Part shown: in pieces, positions 46,408-57,187 of the stretch
Position numbering within the stretch: the first letter of the stretch is position 1
How the letters are laid out: each line of letters starts with the position of its first letter
Assembly (NCBI RefSeq): GCF_900167015.1
Contig: NZ_FUXX01000003.1
Coordinates: 1-64,000, forward strand
DNA from: Succinivibrio dextrinosolvens DSM 3072
Lineage (GTDB): Bacteria; Pseudomonadota; Gammaproteobacteria; Enterobacterales; Succinivibrionaceae
Direction of reading: 5' to 3'
DNA: 64,000 bases
The notes under the pieces: model-generated
What the model was told of the DNA's origin: nothing
What the model saw: the letters and a program-made list of their open reading frames with translations, nothing else
The model's database searches: none
Made by a program: the position numbers and the translations under genes

Positions 46408-49400
46408 TTATTTAGCTGTATCTCTTTTATTTGTTTTCTTATCTGAGGATTTATCTTCTCTATCAGAACAGGATCTCAGAATGTCATAAAGCTCTATTGG
46501 TCCATTAACAGAAGCAATCGCATCCTCGGAACGGCCAAGATATATAAAATTCTTAAGAATATCTGAGAGAAGCTCAAAATCCCCAAATAAGTATTTTGCT
46601 TCAGGTGTGTATTTAAAGAATTTGTCCTGAGATTTATGATCTCCCACAACAGTCAGCATATCCGAAGTAACAGGAAGAGGTCTTAGCATAGCAATCAGCA
46701 CAATCGCGAGAAGATTTTTGAAGACGCTGTCGATAAAATCATTATCACCTAAAAGCTTCACGTCGTAGTTTACGATTTTGCCTTCCTTACTGATGATACT
46801 TACAAGGGAAGGAAGAGATGCATAGTGAAGGGCAAATGACTTTAAAACTGCCTCAATAACACGTTTTGATCCAATATTATCTTTAGAATAATAATCAATC
46901 AGAATATTAGGGAATGAAACTGTTCCAGAAAACTCTACTGTGAATTTTCTGTTCATAAAGGAAGGCTCATTTAATACCTCTGAAAACTCAGAGAGAGACA
47001 CCTCAAAGGTTCTCTGATACTTATGCTCGCTTATATTTCTCTGACCTAAGGAATTATCTAATGCAGCTGAAAGTCCTTTATGCTGAGCCATAAGTCCTAT
47101 CTTAATGCCATCAGATAAAACTCCATAAGGAAGTCTTCCCTTCTCAGACTGTGTTTCAAGATATTTCTCTGCAGAATCAAAAGAGAATCCATCTAGTTCC
47201 TGTAGAAGATTATTCCTTTGAAAATCCCCCATAGAAAAATTCTCATCGTCAGAGAGCTCAGAAGAATCAGTAGCAGGAAGTCTTACCTCAAGATTACTCT
47301 TTAAGAATGATTCGCAAGGCTTTACGAACCACTTTTTCAATGCACATATATCAAGGGTAAGCTTATCCTCAATTGAAACACCAAAGTAATCTACCCCCCT
47401 GTTTCCGAGGTATTCTCGTGTTTTAACCGCATTCAAATCTGAATCATAGAATTCAGGAACATAGCTGTGAGAGTCAAAGGAAGGAATATGCCTGATTACA
47501 AGATCACTGCCCAACTCATCGGTATAGTTATCAGGATTAAATGAGGTTAAGGTCTCCTGTCTTATCAGTCTGCTCTTTAGTGCCTCTGTAATCTCCTTTT
47601 CAACCTTTTCCTCGCTCCTATCCTCGTCCAGACTGTCACCAACACCTTTTACAGTGAAAACGTCACAGATATAGTCAAAAAGATCCTCAAGTACAGTTGA
47701 ACGATTTCTCTCCTTGTTATCAATAGGACTTTTACCTATGTAGGAGATATAGAGAGATTCTCTTGCAGATAAAATCGCCTCCATAAAACAGTAGCGATCA
47801 TCAATGCTTCGAGAACGGTCACCTCGTCTGAATAGACCTTTAACACCAACAAGATTAAAAGCAGGGATCTTATCCTGTCTTGGGAAACTGATATCATCCA
47901 TTCCAAGGATAAAGATATGCTTAAACGGAATGGCTCGCATTGGGATCATGGAGCAGAAAATAACCTTACTGCCCTTGAAGGTGTTGGCCTCATTTGACTT
48001 TGAAAGCTTATCCTTAAGCATGCTTCTGAAAACAGGAAGAGCTATCTTAAGGTCTTTTGCTTCATGATCATCACTCTGATTATCCAGTCTTAATCTTTCA
48101 ACAACATCACTTACATCGTCACAGAGTCTCTTGATTTCACTGCATTCTCTATAGGTATCAGACTCAAGAGCCAGAGGATCGTCTCCGTCATAGAAGAAAC
48201 GCTCAAAGATTTCAGTCTCAAGAGTCTCACTCCACTCTTTAAGATTTCTGCTTATCTCCCCATTTCCTTTTACAGATGGGTCTCGCTCCTCAGGCAGAAT
48301 AAACTCATCTCTCAGGTGCTTGATATTCTCAATAAACTTAAAGAATCTGCCTAAAACCTGAGCGTCAAAGCCTTCAATTTCTGTATAGACAGGCAAGTCC
48401 TCATCAGTATCTCCAAGAAGATAGCCCTGAACCATGCGGAATAAGCCCTGTTCAAAGGTCCATGGCAAGGACGATACCCCTGAATCCTTAAGAGAATCCT
48501 CGGCATCAAGTCCCCAGTGAATATTGGCCTCCTGACACCACATGTTGATGGATTCAACGTCATCAGCAGTGAAGCTGTATCGTGCTGCAATGGATGGAAC
48601 AGTTAAAAGGTCGATGATAAGACTTAAGGTGATTCTTTTAACACCGATATCCAGAAGCTTTAAAACAGCATCCGCAATCTGACTGCTGTCACGTGAGCTT
48701 CTGTCTGATAAGGCATAAGGGATGTAGTTTTTATCTGAAGGATCAACACTTCCGAAAACAGCTTCAATATATGGAGCGTATTTTTCAATCTTAGGCATCA
48801 TCACAAGACAGTCACGAGGCTTTAGTGCAGGCTGCCCATCCTCGCCGATACTCTCTTTAAATCTGGCTAGAATAGCATCACGTAAAACCTCAACTTCTCG
48901 CTGCTCCGTATAGCAGGAGTGAATTTCAAAGGAATGATCATCAGGAGAGATTACAATACGCTCTGATGGCTGCTCAAGATTCAGCATCTGTGACTGAATA
49001 CGGTGAAGCAGGCTGTCACCACCAGCTGCTATCGGATCGATAAACAGATTGTCAAAATTAGGCTCCATTGGCTCAGAGGCATTATCATAAAGTCTCTTTA
49101 TTTCCTGATTGAATGGAACGCTGTTATAGGCATTACGCAGAAGCTCATTGGTCTTGATATAGAGTCTGTCCTCGCCTGGATTGGAATCGAGCATTAAGGA
49201 AAGATTATCCTTACCCTGCTTGCCTAAAGCTAAAAGCAGAGAGTTTCCTTCTACGAGCTCTCCCTGTTCATCATAGCTATCCTCAGTGGTTGAAAGCTCC
49301 TTGCCCTGATACACGGCGTCAGCTTCTTTAAGACTCATACCGGTAAAATCTTCAAGTTTGGAATCAGGCTTCATTGCCCCAGATACATCTCTGGCTTTCA

Positions 49401-50358
49401 GCTTCTGCTTTAATGCATTTAATGAATCTTTAAAACTTCTGAAAAGCTGGTTCCACTGACTGTCAATATCGCCCCAGTATTCACGGCATGGATTTAAAAG
49501 CATCACATTGACATCTACATGCTTGGCAAGAGCGCGCAGAAAACGTATTACCTGAGGCTGAAGAGACGACACTCCAAATAAAAATACTCTCTGAGGAAGA
49601 TTTGCCTCCAAAGCAGCTTCATCATCCATGGAGTTCAGCTTTGCACACAGCTCTTCAATAACCATTGATCTGTCATATCTTGAATGGTCATCTACCTTTG
49701 AATTTAAGGTAAGACGGTTAAAAAGCATAATCCAGAGAACTGGCTGCCAGGTATTGTCACTTAAAACATTTGCCAGAAGATTATCTTTTTTGGTTTTGTT
49801 GGCTGATGAACCTTTTGGATGAGTTACCGCCTTCTGCCACTCCTCTATCAGAAGTTTCTGATCACCCTTATACTGAGCTATGGCATCCCACATTAAAATC
49901 CAGTCATTTCGGTACATAAGGTACTGGTCAAAGGTATCAGCAATAGCAACACAGAGCTCATAAGTTCTGGTACCGTCGGTATCATCTTCAATGTAATTTC
50001 TGACTAACGACAGGGCCTCTACTGAATCGGCACAGTGCTCCTCATGAAGCATCTGATACAACGTCCAGATAATATAATCATGATCAAAATAATGGACATC
50101 ACCAAGATTCGGGGTAATCTTTTTGTAGATGTTCCAGATAAAAGTCCAGAGCTGATCAAAGCTGACGTTGGAACATATACCGTTCTGTCTGGCGATAAAC
50201 TGCTGCAGATAGGATTTCATTCCAGTATTCATCACAATCACATGCTCTTTGGCAAACGGATCCTTGAGTGGGATCTTCATCTGCTCGGTACACATGTATC
50301 CGAGAGCTTCAATGTAGTTTGAGTTTTTTACAGTGAATGAATGTGAGTAAACAGACAT
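46408..50358 (-). CDS. recC: RecBCD subunit RecC (Chi recognition)
   Basis: Non-catalytic scaffold that splits the duplex and reads Chi in E. coli. The 1316-residue protein starts with YSHSFTVKNSNYIEALGYM, and has the RecC-like FDQLWTFIWNIYKKITP, PQRVFLFGVSSLQPQVIRFLRAL and FKHIFILGMDDISFPRQ segments of a degenerate helicase fold. It is nearly 200 residues longer than E. coli RecC (1122). It heads the recC-recB-recD operon. The actual Chi sequence of this organism cannot be deduced. Confidence 0.92.
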   Translation of the reverse strand: MSVYSHSFTVKNSNYIEALGYMCTEQMKIPLKDPFAKEHVIVMNTGMKSYLQQFIARQNGICSNVSFDQLWTFIWNIYKKITPNLGDVHYFDHDYIIWTLYQMLHEEHCADSVEALSLVRNYIEDDTDGTRTYELCVAIADTFDQYLMYRNDWILMWDAIAQYKGDQKLLIEEWQKAVTHPKGSSANKTKKDNLLANVLSDNTWQPVLWIMLFNRLTLNSKVDDHSRYDRSMVIEELCAKLNSMDDEAALEANLPQRVFLFGVSSLQPQVIRFLRALAKHVDVNVMLLNPCREYWGDIDSQWNQLFRSFKDSLNALKQKLKARDVSGAMKPDSKLEDFTGMSLKEADAVYQGKELSTTEDSYDEQGELVEGNSLLLALGKQGKDNLSLMLDSNPGEDRLYIKTNELLRNAYNSVPFNQEIKRLYDNASEPMEPNFDNLFIDPIAAGGDSLLHRIQSQMLNLEQPSERIVISPDDHSFEIHSCYTEQREVEVLRDAILARFKESIGEDGQPALKPRDCLVMMPKIEKYAPYIEAVFGSVDPSDKNYIPYALSDRSSRDSSQIADAVLKLLDIGVKRITLSLIIDLLTVPSIAARYSFTADDVESINMWCQEANIHWGLDAEDSLKDSGVSSLPWTFEQGLFRMVQGYLLGDTDEDLPVYTEIEGFDAQVLGRFFKFIENIKHLRDEFILPEERDPSVKGNGEISRNLKEWSETLETEIFERFFYDGDDPLALESDTYRECSEIKRLCDDVSDVVERLRLDNQSDDHEAKDLKIALPVFRSMLKDKLSKSNEANTFKGSKVIFCSMIPMRAIPFKHIFILGMDDISFPRQDKIPAFNLVGVKGLFRRGDRSRSIDDRYCFMEAILSARESLYISYIGKSPIDNKERNRSTVLEDLFDYICDVFTVKGVGDSLDEDRSEEKVEKEITEALKSRLIRQETLTSFNPDNYTDELGSDLVIRHIPSFDSHSYVPEFYDSDLNAVKTREYLGNRGVDYFGVSIEDKLTLDICALKKWFVKPCESFLKSNLEVRLPATDSSELSDDENFSMGDFQRNNLLQELDGFSFDSAEKYLETQSEKGRLPYGVLSDGIKIGLMAQHKGLSAALDNSLGQRNISEHKYQRTFEVSLSEFSEVLNEPSFMNRKFTVEFSGTVSFPNILIDYYSKDNIGSKRVIEAVLKSFALHYASLPSLVSIISKEGKIVNYDVKLLGDNDFIDSVFKNLLAIVLIAMLRPLPVTSDMLTVVGDHKSQDKFFKYTPEAKYLFGDFELLSDILKNFIYLGRSEDAIASVNGPIELYDILRSCSDREDKSSDKKTNKRDTAK

Positions 50359-50392
50359 GGAATAAATTCCTTATTATTTGTTTTGGATTTAT

Positions 50393-50418
50393 CTGGTTGT
50401 TAAAAAGAAAACAACCAG
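50393..50418. repeat. Inverted repeat upstream of recC
   Basis: CTGGTTGTT (50393-50401) and AACAACCAG (50410-50418) with an 8-nt spacer, 35 bp before recC. It lies in the leader or promoter region; operator or hairpin role is unknown. The rest of the gap up to 50699 is AT-rich and shows no gene. Confidence 0.4.
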
Positions 50419-50699
50419 CGAATACTTTAATTATAACAATTAAAAACAATATGATAAGGTGAGTTTTGGCTCAATACTGAATACTATTTGTTAATTAGTA
50501 TATAAATCCCATATGCTAGGTTTACAAAAAAAATATTATTACCTACTGTCTTGAAATTGATCATAATTTATAAGCAATCTAATGGTCATCTGACACATAA
50601 TTTAAGAGTGCTTATTGACCAGAAAGAAGAAATAACGGATAAAAGTTGTACAATTCACATTGTTCATTAGCATTTAGAATTCTCTAACGATGATAACGA

Positions 50700-50951
50700 T
50701 TAGACCGTCCAAAATATGCTACAGGAGATTAGTTTGAAGCTGCTCTTATCAGATCTAGAGTTTCAGAATGAATAGCAGTTGCTAAAGCCAGAGGAACATA
50801 TAAATCAGGAAGGCCTGTTGTTACGACAGATGAGAAAAAGATAATCTGTCATGATAAATACGATGCAGGTGTACCTATGACTAGGATTGCAAAAGATCTT
50901 GGAGTATCCAGAATGACAGTCTATAGAAAATTAAAAAGAGCAAAAGGCTAG
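50700..50951 (+). pseudogene. Serine-recombinase (resolvase/invertase) 3' remnant with two stop codons
   Basis: In one frame the region reads LDRPKYATGD, stop (TAG 50730), FEAALIRSRVSE, stop (TGA 50769), IAVAKARGTYKSGRPVV and a C-terminal HTH (MTRIAKDLGVSRMTVYRKLK), ending at TAG 50949. This is the end of the catalytic domain and the DNA-binding domain of a Tn3-type resolvase/invertase. The N-terminal catalytic Ser part is missing. It lies 90 bp before hsdM, at the border of the defence island, and is probably a scar of the mobile element that brought it. Confidence 0.85.
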
Positions 50952-51041
50952 TAAAAAACTTTTCATAGGAATTCTCTTTGAATTTATTGAAAAATTATAT
51001 TTAAGATTAAAACCATACATATTATGTTAGGAGCGCTATTT

Positions 51042-52643
51042 ATGGCAATTGACACAAAAAAAGAACAAGAAAGAGAAGAGCTTCATCGTGCTATATGGGC
51101 AATTGCAGATGAGCTTAGAGGCGCTGTAGATGGATGGGATTTCAAAAATTATGTGCTTGGAACAATGTTTTATCGATATATCTCCGAGAATTTAACGTCA
51201 TATATAAATCGAGGAGAACATGAAGCAGGAAACAAAGATTTTGACTATACAAGAATCTCTGACGATGAAGCCGAATCAGCTAGAAGAGGTCTTGTTGAAG
51301 AAAAAGGATATTTCATTTTGCCAAGTGAGTTATTCTGCAATGTTAGATCAAATGCAAATAAAGGTGATGACTGGAAAGATAAAGAAGGAAACGTCATTTA
51401 TTTGAACGAAAAACTTAAAACAGTTTTTTTTAATATACAAGATTCTGCAAAGGGTTATCTTTCTGAAAAAAGTTTCTCTGGTCTGTTTGACGATTTTGAT
51501 GTAAATAGCAATAAATTAGGAAGTACTGTTATTAAAAGAAATGAAAGACTCCTAAAACTACTGAACGGAATTGCATCCATGAATTTAGGAGATGTAAGGT
51601 CCCATGAAATTGACGCTTTTGGTGATGCTTACGAATATCTAATGACAATGTATGCTTCAAATGCAGGTAAATCTGGAGGAGAGTTCTATACTCCAGCTGA
51701 TGTTTCAGTTTTACTTACTAAACTTGGAACAGTTGGAAAAACAAAAATCAATAAAGTATATGACCCGGCCTGTGGTTCTGGCTCTTTGTTGTTAAAGGTC
51801 GAAAAGATTCTAGGTAAGAGTGCTGTACAAAGTGGATTTTTTGGACAGGAAATTAATATAACTACATACAATCTATGCCGAATCAATATGTTCTTACATG
51901 ATATAGGTTTTGATAAATTTGACATTGCATGTGAAGATACTTTAACTAATCCTCAACATTGGGATGATGAGCCGTTCGAATTGATTGTTTCCAATCCTCC
52001 ATACTCTATCAAATGGGCTGGTGATAGTAATCCTCTTTTAATTAATGACCCTCGTTACTCTCCGGCGGGAGTTCTTGCTCCAAAAGGGAAAGCTGACCTT
52101 GCTTTTATTATGCATTCTCTCTCATGGTTAGCGACGAATGGTACTGCTGCTATTGTTTGCTTCCCTGGAGTAATGTACAGAGGCGGAGCTGAACAGAAAA
52201 TCAGAAAATATCTTGTAGATAATAATTTTATTGATTGCATAATCCAGCTACCAGACAACTTATTCTTTGGTACTACTATTGCTACTTGCATTATGGTAAT
52301 GAAAAAAGGGAAAAAAGATAATAAGTTGTTATTTATTGATGCTTCCAAACAATGTGTAAAAATAACTAACAATAATAAATTACTTCCAGAGCATATTGAA
52401 AGAATTGTTAGCATTTTTACGAATAGAGAAACAATTAACAATATCTCAAAATTAGTCGACTACGAAGAAGTTAAAAACCAGAAATATAACCTTTCTGTAA
52501 ATACTTATGTCGAGCCGGAAGATACTAGAGAACAGATAGATATTTTTAAATTAAACGAAGAAATTGAAAAGATTGTTAACCATGAGCAGGAACTACGCAC
52601 TGAAATTTCAAAAATAATAAAAGAAGTAGCTGGAGAAAGATAA
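51042..52643 (+). CDS. hsdM: Type I restriction-modification methyltransferase subunit
   Basis: The N6-adenine methylating subunit. The 533-residue protein (start chosen at ATG 51042, since TAGGAG precedes it) has the helical HsdM N-terminal domain (EELHRAIWAIADELRGAVDGWDF), motif I DPACGSG (241-247) and catalytic NPPY (317-320). A C-terminal coil contacts HsdS. The stop overlaps the hsdS start. It belongs to the family of larger 'EcoKI/EcoAI-like' systems; subtype was not determined. Confidence 0.94.
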   Translation: MAIDTKKEQEREELHRAIWAIADELRGAVDGWDFKNYVLGTMFYRYISENLTSYINRGEHEAGNKDFDYTRISDDEAESARRGLVEEKGYFILPSELFCNVRSNANKGDDWKDKEGNVIYLNEKLKTVFFNIQDSAKGYLSEKSFSGLFDDFDVNSNKLGSTVIKRNERLLKLLNGIASMNLGDVRSHEIDAFGDAYEYLMTMYASNAGKSGGEFYTPADVSVLLTKLGTVGKTKINKVYDPACGSGSLLLKVEKILGKSAVQSGFFGQEINITTYNLCRINMFLHDIGFDKFDIACEDTLTNPQHWDDEPFELIVSNPPYSIKWAGDSNPLLINDPRYSPAGVLAPKGKADLAFIMHSLSWLATNGTAAIVCFPGVMYRGGAEQKIRKYLVDNNFIDCIIQLPDNLFFGTTIATCIMVMKKGKKDNKLLFIDASKQCVKITNNNKLLPEHIERIVSIFTNRETINNISKLVDYEEVKNQKYNLSVNTYVEPEDTREQIDIFKLNEEIEKIVNHEQELRTEISKIIKEVAGER

Positions 52644-53905
52644 TGATGAAAAACAGTAAGGTTCCTTTAGCAAAAGATTCTTCAAAAAAATTGATTCAAT
52701 TAAAAAAGATTAAAGAAATATGTGAAATAGTAACAGATTATACAGCTGCAGGATCTTTTGCTGATATCGCTAAAAATGTCAAATATATAAGTGACGAAAC
52801 AAAAGGTTTTGCTCAGCTTATTAGAACAACCGACATAAAAAACAACTTTTCAAAAAGTAATAAGTTTATATATGTTGATAAACATGCGTATGACTATTTA
52901 TGGCGAGTAAACTTAAATAAAGAAGGATTAATTCTTCCAAATGTAGGTAATTGTGGTGAAATCTACTATGTTTCTCCTGGAATTTTTCCTTCCAAATACA
53001 ATGTACTCGGTCCAAATTCTATATTCGTACGAAGTGAAACTGTAGACAATCGCTTTCTATTCCATTTATTTCAAACTAACAAGTTTCAAAAGCAGTTATC
53101 AAAAATAACAACTAAAACTGGTCACTCAAAGTTTAATAAAACAAATTTTAAAGAATTAGTTATTCCCCTCCCTTGTATAGATGTTCAACATGAACTAGTT
53201 GGGAAACTAGATAAATTTGAGAAAATTACAAAAGATCTTATAAGTGAGCTTACAGAAGAACTTAACGCCAGACGAAAACAATATTTATACTATTTGAATC
53301 GATATTTTGATGAACAAACAGATAATTTAGTTAAGTTAGACGATATAGGAAATTTAAAGAGAGGCAAAAGATTTGTTCATGCGGATGCTGTTGAATGTGG
53401 TGTTCCTTGCATCCACTATGGAGAGCTTTACACTTACTATGGAATCCATGCAAAAGCAGTAAAGTCTCACATTCGAGAAGATTTAAGAAATAATATGAGA
53501 TATGCGCATAAGGGGGATGTCATTATTGTTGGTGCTGGAGAGAACAACCAAGATATTGGCGTTGGCGTATCCTGGGAGGGAAATGAAGATGTTGCTGTCC
53601 ATGATGCATGTTATACACTTACTCATAACCAAAATTCGAGATATATATCGTATTATCTCAGAACTCATATGTATCATGAACAAATCAAAAGGTATATTTC
53701 CAGTGGAAAGATATGTTCAATATCAGCTGAAGGTATAGGAAAATCACTAATACCCATTCCATCATTAAAAAAACAAGATGAAATTGTTTCTGTTCTAGAT
53801 AAATTAGAAGTTCTTTCAAAGAGCCTACTTGAAAGAATTTCTGAAGAAATCAATGCAAGAAGAATGCAATTTGAATATTACAGGAACAGGGTTCTCGACT
53901 TCTAA
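52643..53905 (+). CDS. hsdS: Type I restriction-modification specificity subunit
   Basis: Recognises the two half-sites of the target. The 420-residue protein has two target-recognition domains (about 10-165 and 215-370), each followed by a near-repeat helix: ELTEELNARRKQYLYYLN and RISEEINARRMQFEYYRN. This two-fold internal repeat is the hallmark of HsdS. It overlaps hsdM by 1 bp (TAATG). Both TRDs look complete, so an active system is expected. The recognition sequence cannot be predicted from here. Confidence 0.93.
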   Translation: MMKNSKVPLAKDSSKKLIQLKKIKEICEIVTDYTAAGSFADIAKNVKYISDETKGFAQLIRTTDIKNNFSKSNKFIYVDKHAYDYLWRVNLNKEGLILPNVGNCGEIYYVSPGIFPSKYNVLGPNSIFVRSETVDNRFLFHLFQTNKFQKQLSKITTKTGHSKFNKTNFKELVIPLPCIDVQHELVGKLDKFEKITKDLISELTEELNARRKQYLYYLNRYFDEQTDNLVKLDDIGNLKRGKRFVHADAVECGVPCIHYGELYTYYGIHAKAVKSHIREDLRNNMRYAHKGDVIIVGAGENNQDIGVGVSWEGNEDVAVHDACYTLTHNQNSRYISYYLRTHMYHEQIKRYISSGKICSISAEGIGKSLIPIPSLKKQDEIVSVLDKLEVLSKSLLERISEEINARRMQFEYYRNRVLDF

Positions 53906-53930
53906 ATGAATGAGAATATTGAGGAAAGGT

Positions 53931-56900
53931 ATGACATATTTCAACGTGGTTGCAGAAACAAATAAAAACACAGTAATAACTGAATTTAAACCTGAAAAAA
54001 AAAGATCAGAATCGTTTGAGTCAGAGTCTAAATTAGAATCTGAGTTCATAAGGCTTCTATGTGAGCAAGGATATACATATCTTTCAATTCATGAGGAAAA
54101 AGATTTAATAAAGAATCTAAGAGAGCAACTAGAATCACTTAATAAATGTAAATTTACAGATTCAGAATGGGAGCATTTCTTTATAACATCAATTGCCAAT
54201 CAAAATGAAGAAATAAAAGAAAAATCTCGTAAAATCCAAGATGACTATATTCAATTACTAACTAGAGAAGACTCAACAACCAAAAATATAATTCTTATTG
54301 ACAAGAAAAATATCCACAATAACAGATTACAGGTTATCAACCAATATACTGTAGGAAAAGAAGACGGCGCGTCACAAGATAATAGATATGATGTGACAAT
54401 ATTGGTAAATGGTTTGCCTTTAGTTCACGTTGAACTGAAAAGAAGAGGGGTTGCCATCCGAGAAGCATTCAACCAAATAGAGCGTTATCAAAGAGACTCT
54501 TTTTGGGCTTCATCAGGTCTATATGAATATGTACAATTATTCATAATCTCTAATGGAACTCATACCAAGTATTACTCAAATAGCACACGAATTAATGCAA
54601 TTCAAGAACATAAATCCAATTCTCAAAAAACGCTTAAGAAAAAGACAAGCAATAGCTTTGAATTTACATCATTTTGGGCTGATGCAAATAATCGAATAAT
54701 TCCAGATCTAGTGGATTTTGCAAAAACATTCTTCGCTAAACATACCCTATTAAATATTCTAACAAGGTATTGCATCTTTACCTCAGAAGATATGTTAATG
54801 GTAATGCGTCCTTATCAGATCACGGCAACAGAACGAATCCTAAATAGAATAGAAATTGCCCATAATTATAAAAAATTTGGAGATATTGCAGGTGGCGGTT
54901 ATATTTGGCACACAACCGGTTCTGGAAAAACCTTAACTTCTTTTAAAACAGCAAGATTAGCTTCTCAGCTTTCTTTTATCGATAAAGTCCTTTTTGTCGT
55001 GGATAGAAAAGATCTTGATTACCAAACGATGAAGGAATATGACAAATTCGAGAAAGGGGCTGCCAATAGCAATACGTCAACAAGGATCTTAGAAAAGCAA
55101 CTGGACACAGATACCACTCCGGGAAATTATAAGGATGATTCTGATGTTAAAATTATTATTACAACAATACAAAAATTATCTAATTTTATAAAAAAATATA
55201 AAGATCATCCTATCTATAACAAGCAAATTGTCATTATCTTTGATGAATGCCATCGCAGTCAATTTGGCGATATGCATCAGGCAATAAAAAATCATTTCAA
55301 TCAATATTACATTTTCGGATTTACAGGAACACCTATTTTTGCTCAAAATGCAAGTGTCAGAATTGATAGTAAGAACATAAAGTCAAATGAAAATGCACAT
55401 AAGTTCTTTACCACAGAACAAACCTTTGGCGATCAACTTCACACATACACAATAGTTGATGCGATCAATGATAAGAACGTTCTTCCTTTTAGGGTTGATT
55501 ACATAAAAACAATGGATGTCGATCCTGATATAGAAGATGAAAAAGTTGCCGACATTGACAGAAAGAAAGCATTTGAGTCCCCTCAAAGAATCTCTTTGAT
55601 AACAAATTATATTTTGGATCACTTTGACCAGAAAACTTATCGAGGAGATAAAACGTACTCTTTTAATGTCCTAAAAAATATCAAAGAAGTTGCTTCATCC
55701 AAAAGGAACACAATTGAAGAAATAAAAGAAAAACAGCGTATAAGTGGTTTTAACTCTATTTTCGCTGTTTCTTCTGTTCCAATGGCAAAACTTTATTACG
55801 AAGAATTTAAGAAAGTTATAAAGAATAATCCTGCAAAGTCTTTAAAGGTTGCTCTTATTTACAGTTATGCAGCAAATGAGAGTGAGGACGAAATAGAAGG
55901 AATCCTAGGAGAAGAAGATTCTGCAGATACTTCCAATCTAGATAAATCATCAAGAGATTTTCTTGAATCAGCAATTCAAGACTATAACGAGATGTTTAAA
56001 ACTAACTACGATACATCTTCAGATAAGTTCGAAAATTATTATAAAGATGTTTCTCTTCGCATGAAAAACAAAGAGTTAGACCTTCTGATCGTTGTTAATA
56101 TGTTTTTAACAGGATTTGATGCAACAACACTCAATACTCTCTGGGTAGATAAAAACCTTAAATTACATGGTCTAATTCAGGCCTTTAGTCGAACCAACCG
56201 CATTTTAAACAGCGTAAAGACTTTTGGAAATATTGTGTGTTTCAGGAACCTACAAAAAAGGGTTGATGATGCCATTTCGTTGTTTGGAGATAAAAATGCA
56301 GGTGGCATTATTCTTATGCGCAGTTTTAATGATTACTATTATGGATATACAAATGATGACGGGAAAAAGGTTACTGGTTATACAGAGCTCATAAATAACC
56401 TAACAACGAAGTTTCCTCTGTCAGAGCCAAGGATTGTCGGAGAAATGAATCAAAAGGATTTTATCGTTCTTTTTGGAGCAATCCTGAGAATGCGTAATTT
56501 ATTAGCCTCTTTTGATGACTTTAAAGATAAAGGACTAATCTCTGAAATAGATCTTCAAGATTATCTTGGAAGATATCAGGACCTTCGTGACGAATGGAAA
56601 AATCGAACAGATAAAGCCAATATTGAAGACAATATTGTTTTTGAAATAGAGCTTATAAAACAAATTGAAATTAACATTGATTACATTCTAATGTTGGTAA
56701 AAAAATATCATGACGAACACTGTGAAAATAAAGAGATTCTTGTTTCAATACAGAAAGCCGTTGATTCGAGTCCGGAACTTCGAAGCAAAAAAGAGCTTAT
56801 TGAAGCTTTCATTAACAGTGTTAATGAAGTTGATGATGTCATGACAGAATGGAATGATTATGTCAAAAAACAAAGAGAAGACGATCTATTAAAACTTATA

Positions 56901-57119
56901 GAAGAAGAAAGGTTAAAGCCACAGGAAACTCGTAATTTCATTGAACTCTCATTTAGAGAGGGAGAAGTTAAAACGATTGGAACAGATATTGAAATGATAA
57001 TGCCTCCGATAAGTCGTTTTGGCAAAGAAAATAGAGAAGAAAAGAAGAAAAATATTATAGAAAAAATAAAAATATTCTTTGAAAAATATATGGGTATTGG
57101 CTCGAAATTTGAGAGTTAA
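53931..57119 (+). CDS. hsdR: Type I restriction endonuclease subunit
   Basis: The ATP-dependent translocase and nuclease subunit. Start taken as ATG 53931 (after GAGG), giving 1062 residues. The nuclease site D154, E168, K170 (RYDVTIL, HVELKRRG) precedes the SF2 helicase core: Walker A TGSGKT, DECHRS box and FGFTGTP. A C-terminal helical HsdM-contact region (about 860-1040) follows. All catalytic residues that I can see are intact. It lies 25 bp after hsdS. Confidence 0.94.
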   Translation: MTYFNVVAETNKNTVITEFKPEKKRSESFESESKLESEFIRLLCEQGYTYLSIHEEKDLIKNLREQLESLNKCKFTDSEWEHFFITSIANQNEEIKEKSRKIQDDYIQLLTREDSTTKNIILIDKKNIHNNRLQVINQYTVGKEDGASQDNRYDVTILVNGLPLVHVELKRRGVAIREAFNQIERYQRDSFWASSGLYEYVQLFIISNGTHTKYYSNSTRINAIQEHKSNSQKTLKKKTSNSFEFTSFWADANNRIIPDLVDFAKTFFAKHTLLNILTRYCIFTSEDMLMVMRPYQITATERILNRIEIAHNYKKFGDIAGGGYIWHTTGSGKTLTSFKTARLASQLSFIDKVLFVVDRKDLDYQTMKEYDKFEKGAANSNTSTRILEKQLDTDTTPGNYKDDSDVKIIITTIQKLSNFIKKYKDHPIYNKQIVIIFDECHRSQFGDMHQAIKNHFNQYYIFGFTGTPIFAQNASVRIDSKNIKSNENAHKFFTTEQTFGDQLHTYTIVDAINDKNVLPFRVDYIKTMDVDPDIEDEKVADIDRKKAFESPQRISLITNYILDHFDQKTYRGDKTYSFNVLKNIKEVASSKRNTIEEIKEKQRISGFNSIFAVSSVPMAKLYYEEFKKVIKNNPAKSLKVALIYSYAANESEDEIEGILGEEDSADTSNLDKSSRDFLESAIQDYNEMFKTNYDTSSDKFENYYKDVSLRMKNKELDLLIVVNMFLTGFDATTLNTLWVDKNLKLHGLIQAFSRTNRILNSVKTFGNIVCFRNLQKRVDDAISLFGDKNAGGIILMRSFNDYYYGYTNDDGKKVTGYTELINNLTTKFPLSEPRIVGEMNQKDFIVLFGAILRMRNLLASFDDFKDKGLISEIDLQDYLGRYQDLRDEWKNRTDKANIEDNIVFEIELIKQIEINIDYILMLVKKYHDEHCENKEILVSIQKAVDSSPELRSKKELIEAFINSVNEVDDVMTEWNDYVKKQREDDLLKLIEEERLKPQETRNFIELSFREGEVKTIGTDIEMIMPPISRFGKENREEKKKNIIEKIKIFFEKYMGIGSKFES

Positions 57120-57187
57120 TTACATCTGTTACAATGGATTATTTCCCTGATATATTTTTACAATCGACATCTTTAAACAGGATATAT

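Noticed and set aside
50035-50322. Plus-strand frames inside recC, recB and other long genes
   Set aside because: They are shadows of the real genes in other frames, without ribosome sites or recognisable motifs.
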